34,781 nucleotides of DNA from Prolixibacteraceae bacterium. Lineage in GTDB: Bacteria > Bacteroidota > Bacteroidia > Bacteroidales > Prolixibacteraceae. The position numbers and the translations under genes are program-made. A model generated the notes under the pieces. It was not told the DNA's origin. It did not search any database and saw only the letters and a program-made list of their open reading frames with translations. How positions within the stretch are numbered: the first letter of the stretch is position 1; each line of letters begins with the position of its first letter. Below, one piece after another: positions 1 through 7,174 of this stretch. Where the stretch lies: contig JANQII010000118.1 of NCBI GenBank assembly GCA_028282195.1, positions 1 through 34,781 of the forward strand, read 5' to 3'.

Positions 1-3
1 TGT

Positions 4-116
4 CTGCCGACAGGCAGGCTTATTGGATATTTTAAATTAAAAATGTTAATAATTTTATCAATATACAATTTTAAAAAAGATGTGTACACACGGTAGCTAC
101 CGTCAGGCAGGCGTGT
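4..116. repeat. Palindromic REP-like repeats upstream of hypD
   Basis: Two GC-rich inverted repeats stand out in an AT-rich leader. The first is CTGCC-GACA-GGCAG at 4-17. The second is a perfect 14-bp palindrome ACGGTAGCTACCGT at 90-103, running into CAGGCAGG and enclosed by ACAC (86-89) and GTGT (113-116). A third relative, CCTGCCT-GCGGT-AGGCAGG, sits at 6422-6440. Sharing of the CAGGCAGG word suggests a dispersed palindromic repeat family, but three copies in one window do not prove a family. The rest of 1-190 is AT-rich with no confident promoter match. Confidence 0.45.
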
Positions 117-190
117 TCTTTTTTGAATTTGGCATGTTAAAATTCATTTTGATTTACAAGGTTTCAAATAATTTCTAACAAATTAAACTA

Positions 191-2650
191 ATGAAAGTAG
201 TAGATATAAAATCATCAAAATCCCCGGAGAGAAGTGCAGAAGCAGAAGGCAATTTTTATCAACCATTAACCAATACTATTGGTCCTGGGATGAATGAACG
301 AGTTCAACGTATTAGAAAACAAAGTGTTGAAACCACACCATTCATATCCATTGAAAGAGCTTTGATTGAAACTGAATTTTACAAAGAAAATTATGGGAAG
401 TATTCGATCCCGGTTTTAAGGGCATTAACTTATTTGGAAATTTGTACGAAACACACCATATACCTGGGAGAAGAAGAATTAATTGTTGGGGAGAGGGGCC
501 CTTCTCCTAAAGGAATTCCAACTTTCCCTGAACTTACCTGCCATAGTGTAGAGGATTTGCATATCCTGAATTCCCGCGACATGCAAAGATATCTTGTTCG
601 TGAAGAAGATATTAAAACCTATGAAAAAAAGGTAATTCCATACTGGACGGGAAGAACACAAAGGGAACGTATATTTAACCATGTTCCCGAGGAATGGAAA
701 GCAGCATATGAAGCAGGTTTGTTTACCGAATTTATGGAACAAAGAGCACCTGGGCACACTGCTTTAGATGGCCGGATTTATAAGAAAGGGATGCTTGATT
801 TTAAAAATGAAATTGCAGAACATATTAGCATACTTGATTTCCAAAATGATCGTGAAGCAACTGACAAACTGGAGCAGCTTAAAGCTATGGATATTGTTTG
901 TGATGCAGCGATTGTTTTTGCCAACAGGCACGCCGACAAGGCAGAGGAAATGGCAAAAAATGAAAAGGATCCGAAACGTGTAGAAGAACTAAAAAAGATA
1001 GCCGAAGTATGTCGTTGGGTACCAGCCAATGCGCCCCGAAATTTTTGGGAAGCTATTCAAATGTATTGGTTTGTGCATTTGGGTACAATTACTGAACTTA
1101 ATGGTTGGGATGCCATGAACCCAGGGCATTTTGATCAGCACCTTACCCCATTTTTTGAAAAAGAAATGGCAGAAGGAAGTCTTTCCTATGATAATGCAAA
1201 AGAATTACTTAGTTGTTTCTGGATCAAAGTAAATAACCATCCCGCACCCCCTAAAGTAGGGATCACTGCCAGGGAAAGCGGTACGTATAACGATTTTACA
1301 AATATCAATATTGGAGGGCTTAAAGCTGATGGTTCTGATGGTGTAAGTGAAGTTTCATACCTAATGCTCGAAATTGTGGAAGAACTTCATATTTTACAGC
1401 CAGGAAATTCGGTTCATATTAGTGCAAAAACCCCCGATAAATTTCTGAAAGCAGCCTGTAAAGTAATCAGGCAGGGACATGGTTATCCATCTGTTTTTAA
1501 CCCTGATGTATACATTATGGAAATGCTTAATCAAGGCAAATCCCTTAAAGATGCCAGGGAAGGTGGGTGCAGTGGTTGTATTGAGGTAGGTGCATTTGGC
1601 AAAGAAGCATATTTACTGACAGGCTATCTGAATGTCCCCAAAATTCTTGAAGTTACCCTAAACAATGGCATTAACCCTGTTACCGGTAAAGTTGCAGGAA
1701 TAGCGACTGGTGATCCAAGAAATTTCAAATCATATGATGAATTGTATGAAGCATTCTTAAAACAATTAAACTTTATAGTCGACCAGAAAATCAGGGTGAG
1801 CAATTATATTGACAGGATGTTTGCAAAGTATGCACCTGCACCTTTCCTTTCTGTGGTTATTGAAGATTGTATTTCAAAAGGGAAAGACTATTATAATGGT
1901 GGGGCAAGGTATAATACCAACTATATTCAGTGTACTGGCCTTGGAACAGTTACAGATAGTTTATCTGTATTGAAACACCATGTTTTCGAGAAAAAAACCT
2001 TTACAATGGAAAAGATCCTTGATGCAGTTTCAAAAAACTTTGAAGGCGATGAAATTTTACGCCAAACAATAATCAACAGAACACCATTTTACGGCAATGA
2101 TGATGAATACGCTGATAGCATAGCAGTAGGTGTTTATAATGATTTATTAAATGCTATTGATGGAAAACCGAATACAAGAGATGGAAAATTTCATTTGAAT
2201 ATGTTGTCAACCACTTGCCATATTTATTTTGGGAAAGTATTGGGTGCAACACCAAATGGCAGGTTAGCAGGCAAATCTATTTCTGATGGGACTTCGCCGT
2301 CACATGGGGCCGATGTAAATGGTCCTTCAGCTGTAATAAAATCACTTACAAAACTTGACCATACCAGGTCTGGCGGTACATTGCTAAACCAGAGGTTCTT
2401 ACCAAGTTTACTGAAAAGAGACCAAGACCTGGAAAAACTTGGGAGCCTGATTAGAAGCTATTTCACCCTTGGAGGACATCATATCCAGTTTAATATTGTA
2501 GATACAGCTACTTTATATGCAGCCCGGGAAAACCCGGAAGACTACAAGGATTTGTTAGTAAGGATGGCCGGTTACAGTGACTATTTTAATGACATGAACG
2601 AAGATTTACAGCAAGAGGTTATTGAACGTACTGAAAATGAATCATTTTAA
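191..2650 (+). CDS. hypD: trans-4-hydroxy-L-proline dehydratase (glycyl radical enzyme)
   Basis: This 819-residue glycyl radical enzyme should dehydrate trans-4-hydroxy-L-proline to 1-pyrroline-5-carboxylate in the anaerobic cytoplasm. The thiyl-radical Cys lies in GCSGCIE (C463, with E465 as base) and the radical Gly in RMAGYSD (G794). From memory of the Clostridioides difficile HypD structure, the substrate-contacting residues are F152, H160, D278, S334, F340, C434, E436, Y450 and T645. Every one has an identical counterpart here at a constant offset of +29 (F181, H189, D307, S363, F369, C463, E465, Y479, T674), and G765 maps to G794. That argues against choline lyase, diol dehydratase or pyruvate formate-lyase. 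The first 33 residues look like an extension, and M34 at position 290 is an alternative start closer to the usual family N-terminus. The activase gene follows 24 nt downstream. The symbol is also used for an unrelated hydrogenase maturation factor. No proC (P5C reductase) is visible. Confidence 0.87.
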   Translation: MKVVDIKSSKSPERSAEAEGNFYQPLTNTIGPGMNERVQRIRKQSVETTPFISIERALIETEFYKENYGKYSIPVLRALTYLEICTKHTIYLGEEELIVGERGPSPKGIPTFPELTCHSVEDLHILNSRDMQRYLVREEDIKTYEKKVIPYWTGRTQRERIFNHVPEEWKAAYEAGLFTEFMEQRAPGHTALDGRIYKKGMLDFKNEIAEHISILDFQNDREATDKLEQLKAMDIVCDAAIVFANRHADKAEEMAKNEKDPKRVEELKKIAEVCRWVPANAPRNFWEAIQMYWFVHLGTITELNGWDAMNPGHFDQHLTPFFEKEMAEGSLSYDNAKELLSCFWIKVNNHPAPPKVGITARESGTYNDFTNINIGGLKADGSDGVSEVSYLMLEIVEELHILQPGNSVHISAKTPDKFLKAACKVIRQGHGYPSVFNPDVYIMEMLNQGKSLKDAREGGCSGCIEVGAFGKEAYLLTGYLNVPKILEVTLNNGINPVTGKVAGIATGDPRNFKSYDELYEAFLKQLNFIVDQKIRVSNYIDRMFAKYAPAPFLSVVIEDCISKGKDYYNGGARYNTNYIQCTGLGTVTDSLSVLKHHVFEKKTFTMEKILDAVSKNFEGDEILRQTIINRTPFYGNDDEYADSIAVGVYNDLLNAIDGKPNTRDGKFHLNMLSTTCHIYFGKVLGATPNGRLAGKSISDGTSPSHGADVNGPSAVIKSLTKLDHTRSGGTLLNQRFLPSLLKRDQDLEKLGSLIRSYFTLGGHHIQFNIVDTATLYAARENPEDYKDLLVRMAGYSDYFNDMNEDLQQEVIERTENESF

Positions 2651-2674
2651 TAGCTGTTTTTTATTATTTTATAT

Positions 2675-3583
2675 ATGAACAAAGGTATTATTTTCGATAT
2701 AAAACGTTATGCCGTTAATGATGGTCCCGGAATTAGAATGACTGTTTTTCTGAAAGGTTGTCCACTGCAATGTGCATGGTGCCATAATCCTGAAAGCCAA
2801 TCATTAAAAGTACAGAAGATGTACACTGAATCTAAATGTATTGGAGCCAAAGCTTGTATTGAAGTTTGTCCCAATAATGCACTATCTCTAAGCCCACAAG
2901 GCATAGTTACAGATTATAATTCTTGTTTGTTATGTGGAAAATGTGCAGAGGTTTGCCCAACATTAGCAATTGAAATGATAGGCCATGAAGAATCCGTAAA
3001 TGATATTTTACTGAAAGCCGAAAAAGAAAGGGCTGTATTTGATCAGTCAGGGGGAGGTATTACTGTTTCAGGAGGTGAACCAATGATCCATTATGATTTT
3101 TTAATTAAACTATTAGATGCAGCAGGGAAAAAGGGTTTTCACAGAACAGTTGATACTACAGGATTTTCCGATGGGAATAACCTGTTGGAGCTTGCAAAAA
3201 GAACAGAATTGTTTTTATATGATCTCAAGCTCATGGATTCAGAAAAACATAAAAAATATACAGGTGTAGGAAATAAGATAATATTGCAGAACCTGATTGA
3301 TTTATCTGCTTCAGGGGCTGAAATAAATATTCGGATACCATTAATCAAAGGGGTGAATGCTGATGATGAAAACCTTGAAAAATCGGCCAGGTTTATTGCT
3401 TCTTTAGAAGGCAAAAAGAAGAAAGTTAATTTACTCCCATACCATAACATTGCCGAAAAAAAATACAGAAAACTGCAAATGAACCCTAAAAAGCAGGACA
3501 TGGAAGAACCAAGTGTTGAAGAACAACAACATGCTATTGATATTTTTAGAAAATATGGACTTGAAGCAATGATTGGGGGATAA
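2675..3583 (+). CDS. hypE: Glycyl radical enzyme activase (radical SAM), HypD partner
   Basis: This 302-residue radical-SAM enzyme uses reductive cleavage of S-adenosylmethionine to place the glycyl radical on its partner enzyme. The radical-SAM cluster motif CX3CX2C is C29-C33-C36, preceded by the activase signature DGPGIR (16-21). A ferredoxin-like insert follows at about 50-98 and ends with a complete CX2CX2CX3CP motif (C84, C87, C90, C94). The first half of that insert reads C55-x5-C61-x3-C65, with Ala58 where a second Cys is normal, so one auxiliary [4Fe-4S] cluster lacks a usual ligand. GGGITVSGGEP (about 126-136) is the glycine-rich SAM-binding strand. The gene is 24 nt downstream of the dehydratase on the same strand, so the two are almost certainly co-transcribed. 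The activase role is secure; the exact partner is inferred from adjacency. The symbol follows the hydroxyproline literature and clashes with a hydrogenase maturation name. Confidence 0.85.
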   Translation: MNKGIIFDIKRYAVNDGPGIRMTVFLKGCPLQCAWCHNPESQSLKVQKMYTESKCIGAKACIEVCPNNALSLSPQGIVTDYNSCLLCGKCAEVCPTLAIEMIGHEESVNDILLKAEKERAVFDQSGGGITVSGGEPMIHYDFLIKLLDAAGKKGFHRTVDTTGFSDGNNLLELAKRTELFLYDLKLMDSEKHKKYTGVGNKIILQNLIDLSASGAEINIRIPLIKGVNADDENLEKSARFIASLEGKKKKVNLLPYHNIAEKKYRKLQMNPKKQDMEEPSVEEQQHAIDIFRKYGLEAMIGG

Positions 3584-3620
3584 TAATACATTATTCAATA
3601 ACTGCTTATCTTCCTCCTAC

Positions 3621-3645
3621 ACCTTATTATGTTTTCTTATAAGGT
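3621..3645 (+). terminator. Weak intrinsic terminator after hypDE
   Basis: ACCTTAT (3621-3627) pairs with ATAAGGT (3639-3645) and is followed by ATTTT. The stem is only 7 bp and AT-rich, but it lies 38 nt past the activase stop codon, where the operon should end. Confidence 0.4.
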
Positions 3646-3702
3646 ATTTTCGTATTAGTGAAAAAATAACCCAATAATATGTTTGGAGTTAAACTATCAG
3701 TA

Positions 3703-3752
3703 GTGTCCGGGTAAAATTTTAGATGACGGGATAAAGCCCACGATCAACGTGG
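3703..3752. other. Insertion-sequence end or truncated terminator scar
   Basis: GTGTCCGGGTAAAATTTTA at 3703 resembles a transposon terminus and loosely matches the TGTCCCGGTTAAA found at the left edge of the nearby IS (4175). It is followed by a hairpin CCACG-ATCAA-CGTGG (3738-3752), whose arm AAAGCCCACG would continue into CGTGGGCTTT in a normal terminator but is interrupted exactly where the GH88 homology starts. I read this as a junction left by an old insertion or deletion. No specific IS family is recognised. Confidence 0.35.
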
Positions 3753-4168
3753 TTTGCATAATAAAACTTGCTGAGCAAATAGCAGATTACATACTAAACC
3801 ACTCAAATTTGCCCAACGATAAAATTCCGTATTGGGATTTCAATGCACCCAAAATTCCAGACGAATTACGTGATGTTTCAGCGGCTACCATTATTTCTTC
3901 TGCCTTGCTTGAACTTGATAGTTATTCAGCAAATGATTATAAAACACCTGCGACAGAAATGTTAATCAGTCTTTCTTCTGAGAAATACCAAACTGGTGGA
4001 GAGGAAAATATATTAATACCTGGACACTCTGTAGGTAGTATTCCGCATAGAGCAGAAATTGATGTGCCCATCGTTTATGCCGATTACTATTATGTGGAGG
4101 CACTTTTACGTCTTAGAAGCTGTTTAAATTTTATTTTTCAGAATGATTATGATGTATTTTTTGTTTAG
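3749..4168 (+). pseudogene. GH88 unsaturated glucuronyl hydrolase, 3' fragment
   Basis: About 135 residues match the C-terminal third of family GH88 unsaturated beta-glucuronyl hydrolases, which remove the 4,5-unsaturated uronic acid left by polysaccharide lyases. The recognisable blocks are PYWDFNAPKIPDELRDVSAA (from about residue 27) and HSVGSIPHRAEIDVPIVYAD (from about residue 93), near the end of a protein normally close to 400 residues. The N-terminal two thirds, including the catalytic aspartates, are absent. There is no credible start codon (the first is a GTG inside scar sequence), and the reading frame runs into the IS border at 4177. It is not expected to be active. It suggests that a uronate-polysaccharide gene once stood here and was destroyed by insertions on both sides. 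Confidence 0.8.
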
Positions 4169-4176
4169 ACGACTTG

Positions 4177-4192
4177 TCCCGGTTAAACCAAT
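4177..4192. repeat. IS terminal inverted repeat, left
   Basis: TCCCGGTTAAACCAAT is the exact reverse complement of 6348-6363. Similarity stops abruptly on both sides, so this is taken as the element end. Confidence 0.75.
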
Positions 4193-4225
4193 GAATTTAT
4201 TTGAGGTATTTATTTTAGTTAAAAG

Positions 4226-5618
4226 CTACTTGAACTTGAAATCCAACTTGAAGTTGTACAGCCATGGTATCCTTGGGTCAATGTTTTCGGACAATAACCT
4301 GTCCGGCAGGTTTTCGTAATTTTGTTTAAGGTTGAGTTGGTTGGGGGTGTTATAGCATGTAACAACAATAGTATCGTCCTTTACCCTGATGTCCCCATCA
4401 ATATTGCCAAACACTGCATCTGCCATGTGTTTGGCATCCCACCTGTGATAGGGTTTGGGAAGTTGTTTCCTAAATTGGTACGATGCCGCTTGTGCCAACA
4501 ATGCCAGCGACATTTTTCCATACCGGATATTCAGGTTAAATGTCGAGGCCCTGTCAAAGCCCATGGCCCCTTCGAAATTGAAAAAATCTTCGATCGCCCA
4601 TCGCTCCCTATACAATTCGGACAAAAGGGCTATTGCCGGTTTGTTTGACAAGGCCAGGAATGATTTGTATTTATAATCTGTCCCAACCTCTCCTTCCCTC
4701 TGGACAATCAACCTGTATTTCGTTTTGTGCTTTGCAAAATTAAACGTGGTCTCCGCTATGGCATATCCAGCCCACTGTTTTTGAAAAACCAGTGACCTTT
4801 CTATTTTTTTTACCCGTGCATTTGATATCACAGGTGCCAAATACTCAAACTGGTAATCCTGTTCTATTTTGTGCACCAAATTTTCAGTAAAATGCTCTTT
4901 GTCTGCTAATATCAATGCGTTTTTACTTACATGCCCCACCATGTCCAGTAAGTCCAATGTTGCTTTTGTTGTATTTACACCGGGCGATCCAATACCGCAC
5001 CCTATGGGCTGGCCTGTCCGGGTGTTTAAAGCAAAAAATGTCTGGAGCATTTTTTCTGCTGGTTTTTCTGGTTGCTTTTTCTTTTTGGGCATTACCCTGC
5101 GTGTTGAAGATATAATGCGGTGTGGGTCTATGGCTACTATGCCCCCTTTATAATGCCCTTTGTTCAATCTTATCAGGGACAATGCATTTTGCAACGATTG
5201 CGCCTGGACAACCGTCTGTTGTCCAAGAAAATGATGCACTTGTTCATCGGTCGCCAGGAAACCCGAACCGCTCAACAGTTCAAAGCCTTGGTTAGTGATA
5301 TAGTTTTTTCTCCTTACCCGGTTTTTGCACAAGGAGGCTTCGTTCACCATTTGCATGGCAATGCGTGGTGCCAGGCTTGTATCATCACCACCGGCATAGG
5401 CTTTTATTAGGTCCCAGCTCCCCAGGCGAAGGTGTTCTGCTACCAGGAACCACAAACCTGCCAGTGTGCTGTTTACCTTTTTGGACAGGCGCTCCCTGAA
5501 TGCCCTCTCGACCCCGTCTTTGTTAACCCTTATTGTCTGTTTTTCCCGCTTTGTCAGATGGACTTCAACTTCTTGTTTTTCCTTCTCTTTTGCCGGGTTT
5601 AGCGTATGGGTTTTTTTT
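4226..5618 (-). CDS. Transposase catalytic part (DDE), read by -1 frameshift
   Basis: This is the catalytic part of the IS transposase. The frame is open without a stop from the A8 run at 5611-5618 to the TAG at 4226. Counting from the first possible internal start (TTG at 5455), the DDE residues look like D110 (in VAIDPHRI), D185 (in ILADKEHF) and E289, the last in YRERWAIED, which fits the IS4 Y-(2)-R-(3)-E signature. No ATG lies between the slippery run and the conserved domain, so independent initiation is unlikely. Reading 6006 to 4226 with one base re-read gives exactly 594 codons including stop, so a single -1 shift joins both halves into a protein of about 593 residues. A simple inactivating indel in the homopolymer is the alternative. 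Confidence 0.75.
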
Positions 5619-6006
5619 GGAGCCCGTATTCTGTTATTGTCCTTTCAACACTACGTTTGCTAACATTGTAACCTAGCTGGGACAACTTTTGCGTCAATAC
5701 ATCCGTGCTGGCAATTGGGTCTAAAAAGCGCATCCTGATTATTTGGTTTTCAACATCTTTGGTCCTTACCTTTTTTTTGTCTGTGCCCCGTTTCTTGTCT
5801 GCCAATGCTTCTGCCCCCCCTTTATTGTAGAGTTTTAACAACTGGTAATACCTTTGCTCTGTATACCCATATTTTTTTATTGCCCCAGCTACGCCTATTG
5901 TACATTGACCTTCGATAAGCATTGCCATTTTTGCTGCTAGTTTGTCATTGGGGCCAACAGGGAAACCTTTCCCCTTCAAGCCCTTAATAAAAAAAATGTC
6001 TTCCAT
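5599..6006 (-). CDS. Transposase N-terminal helix-turn-helix part (orfA)
   Basis: This 135-residue frame starts at ATG 6006 and stops at 5599, just past the A8 slippery run. It is basic and helical. A GYTEQRYYQLLKLYNKGG segment (about 46-63) and a second block, DVLTQKLSQLGYNVSKRSVE (about 103-122), both look like helix-turn-helix DNA-binding elements found at the front of many transposases. Alone it would be a DNA-binding protein that could compete with full-length transposase for the IS ends, as OrfA proteins do in other frameshifting IS families; that role is inferred. Confidence 0.7.
   Translation of the reverse strand: MEDIFFIKGLKGKGFPVGPNDKLAAKMAMLIEGQCTIGVAGAIKKYGYTEQRYYQLLKLYNKGGAEALADKKRGTDKKKVRTKDVENQIIRMRFLDPIASTDVLTQKLSQLGYNVSKRSVERTITEYGLQKKPIR
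5611..5618 (-). other. Slippery A8 run for -1 frameshifting
   Basis: On the minus strand the codons read CAA AAA AAA CCC, which contains the A AAA AAA slippery heptamer in the correct phase. The zero frame stops three codons later (CCC ATA CGC TAA), while the -1 frame stays open for the whole catalytic domain. Confidence 0.65.
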
Positions 6007-6347
6007 AGTTTTTTTTCTGAAAAGATAAAGAAAACCAACAAGAAAACTAAATTAATATATGGCGGCTTATTAACAGGTTTATCAACAGGTGTGAAATGGC
6101 GGGATTTCGTATTTATCAGACAGTAAGCATGTTAATACATTGATCCTAAAGGAACAATAACCCGGGAATGAGACTTGCAAAAACAATACCGCCTTATTTA
6201 TATTTAGCCAGCTTAAACGTATTTGTTATGGAACAATAAAAGAAGGCTTAGGTGTCAACTGAAAATACAGGCAGTGCCAGGCTCGGAAAATTTGCAAAGA
6301 AAAAACAAAGCATAAAACACTAAAATGAATATAGCCTATAAAAAGAT

Positions 6348-6363
6348 TGGTTAAACCGGGAAG
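6348..6363. repeat. IS terminal inverted repeat, right
   Basis: ATTGGTTAAACCGGGA is the exact reverse complement of the left terminus at 4177-4192. Confidence 0.75.
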
Positions 6364-6421
6364 GCGAATTTGAGCGTCCCGGTGGCCCGGGATAAGGAAA
6401 ATTCAACGCAGTATAAGCGAA

Positions 6422-6440
6422 CCTGCCTGCGGTAGGCAGG
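6422..6440. repeat. REP-like palindrome, third copy
   Basis: CCTGCCT and AGGCAGG form a perfect 7-bp stem around GCGGT. The sequence resembles the palindromes at 4-17 and 90-114. Confidence 0.45.
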
Positions 6441-6539
6441 AAAGACGCATAATCAAATGGATGGATAATTTTTAGACAGCTTCTTAGCTGGCACCCCCGT
6501 TTGCCTGCAGTGGGGTCGTTCATTGCAAACCTCAACAAC

Positions 6540-6812
6540 CAATGTATATCAGCGATATATCAATGCAACGGTTCCGACTGTCAATGTGGCGGTCGGGACT
6601 GTCAATGCAGCAGATTGCGGATCCTGTGCAATGCCTGTGTATATCTATGCACGATGTGCCGGATCCTGTGCAGCACCTGTGTACATGTATGCAGAACAGG
6701 TAAAGTTCTGTGCAGGACATGGAAACATCTGTGCAATCCTACCGGACTTAAATGCATGAACACTCAACATCTGTGCATTAATTGCCAACATCAATGTAGC
6801 ATTTTACCCAAC
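6540..6812. repeat. Thirteen 21-bp repeats with an invariant TGY core
   Basis: Thirteen consecutive units of exactly 21 bp start at 6540, 6561, 6582 and so on to 6792. Each opens with a CAATGCA- or CTGTGCA-like heptamer. Columns 4-5 are TG in all units, column 6 is always C or T, and column 7 is A in all but the third. The remaining 14 bp vary widely. A degenerate 19-bp unit precedes the array (6521-6539). Because 21 is a multiple of three, one plus-strand frame (open 6453-6896, with no ATG before the repeats) gives a peptide with Cys at every seventh residue. No start codon, signal peptide or homology supports translation. It could be a degenerate minisatellite, an iteron-like protein-binding array, or a decayed Cys-heptad protein. 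Confidence 0.8.
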
Positions 6813-7077
6813 GTGAGTTTTGGATTCAATAATTTGTTTTTCAATAGTTTATGGTATTTATTTGTATTGATCCCTGTTCGCGCGAATCCCTTATGATCCT
6901 TTGCGGTTTATTTATTTGGCATTGATAAATTCATATTTATTTATTTCATTGGTTTTCATTGAATTATTTAACCGCAGAGTGCGCAAAGTTTTTATTGGAA
7001 AGTCCGCTAAGGGGTGGTTTGGGGCAATGATTATTTTGCAAACTATTAAGATCAACCCAAAACTCACGTTACCCAAC
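6804..7077. mobile_element. MITE-like element (257 bp) with TIRs and target duplication
   Basis: CGTGAGTTTTGG at 6812-6823 is the perfect reverse complement of CCAAAACTCACG at 7057-7068. Just outside lie direct repeats TTACCCAAC (6804-6812) and TTACCCAAC (7069-7077), i.e. an 8- or 9-bp target duplication depending on where the border is drawn. The 257-bp body has no credible gene and contains a CCGCAGAGTGCGCAAAG stretch typical of dispersed Bacteroidota repeats. A non-autonomous element moved in trans by an IS making 8-9-bp duplications (IS256- or IS1595-like families do this) is the simplest reading. It is inserted at the last unit of the 21-bp array. The interval 7078-7174 holds nothing recognisable. 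Confidence 0.7.
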
Positions 7078-7174
7078 AATAGTCCGGGCCCGTTTGTATT
7101 CATCGTAGAATTCGGTGTCCGGTTAAAAATAAGGTTGCCTTGATCAGATAAGGTTATTGATGGTGGAAGCTGAT

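Larger units (their letters stand above)
4177..6363 (-). mobile_element. Insertion sequence, IS4-superfamily-like DDE, about 2.19 kb
   Basis: The element is bounded by a perfect 16-bp inverted repeat, TCCCGGTTAAACCAAT at 4177-4192 and its reverse complement at 6348-6363. Inside lie two overlapping transposase frames on the minus strand and about 340 nt of non-coding DNA upstream of the first. No direct target duplication is visible: the flanks GACGACTTG and AGGCGAATT do not match. This fits a later rearrangement of one side, since the left flank is a broken GH88 gene and the right flank is unrelated. The catalytic Y-(2)-R-(3)-E signature points to the IS4 superfamily, but I cannot assign a named IS. 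Confidence 0.8.

Noticed and set aside
191-2650. Choline TMA-lyase, propanediol/glycerol dehydratase or pyruvate formate-lyase
   Set aside because: The position-by-position match to HypD active-site residues (constant +29 offset) is much better. The Cys context is GCSGCIE, not a tandem Cys-Cys as in pyruvate formate-lyase, and no microcompartment genes are present.
6320-6538. 72-codon minus-strand frame at the IS right end
   Set aside because: It spans the IS terminus and a palindromic repeat and has no recognisable domain.
6540-6812. CRISPR array
   Set aside because: Units are 21 bp with only a 4-5-bp conserved core and no separate repeat and spacer of CRISPR length; no cas genes nearby.
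6501-6896. 131-codon Cys-rich reading frame across the 21-bp array
   Set aside because: It has only a TTG start, no ATG before the repeats, no signal peptide, and its C-terminal third lies inside the MITE. Other frames across the array are also open because the unit is a multiple of three. Kept as a hypothesis in the findings, not as a gene.
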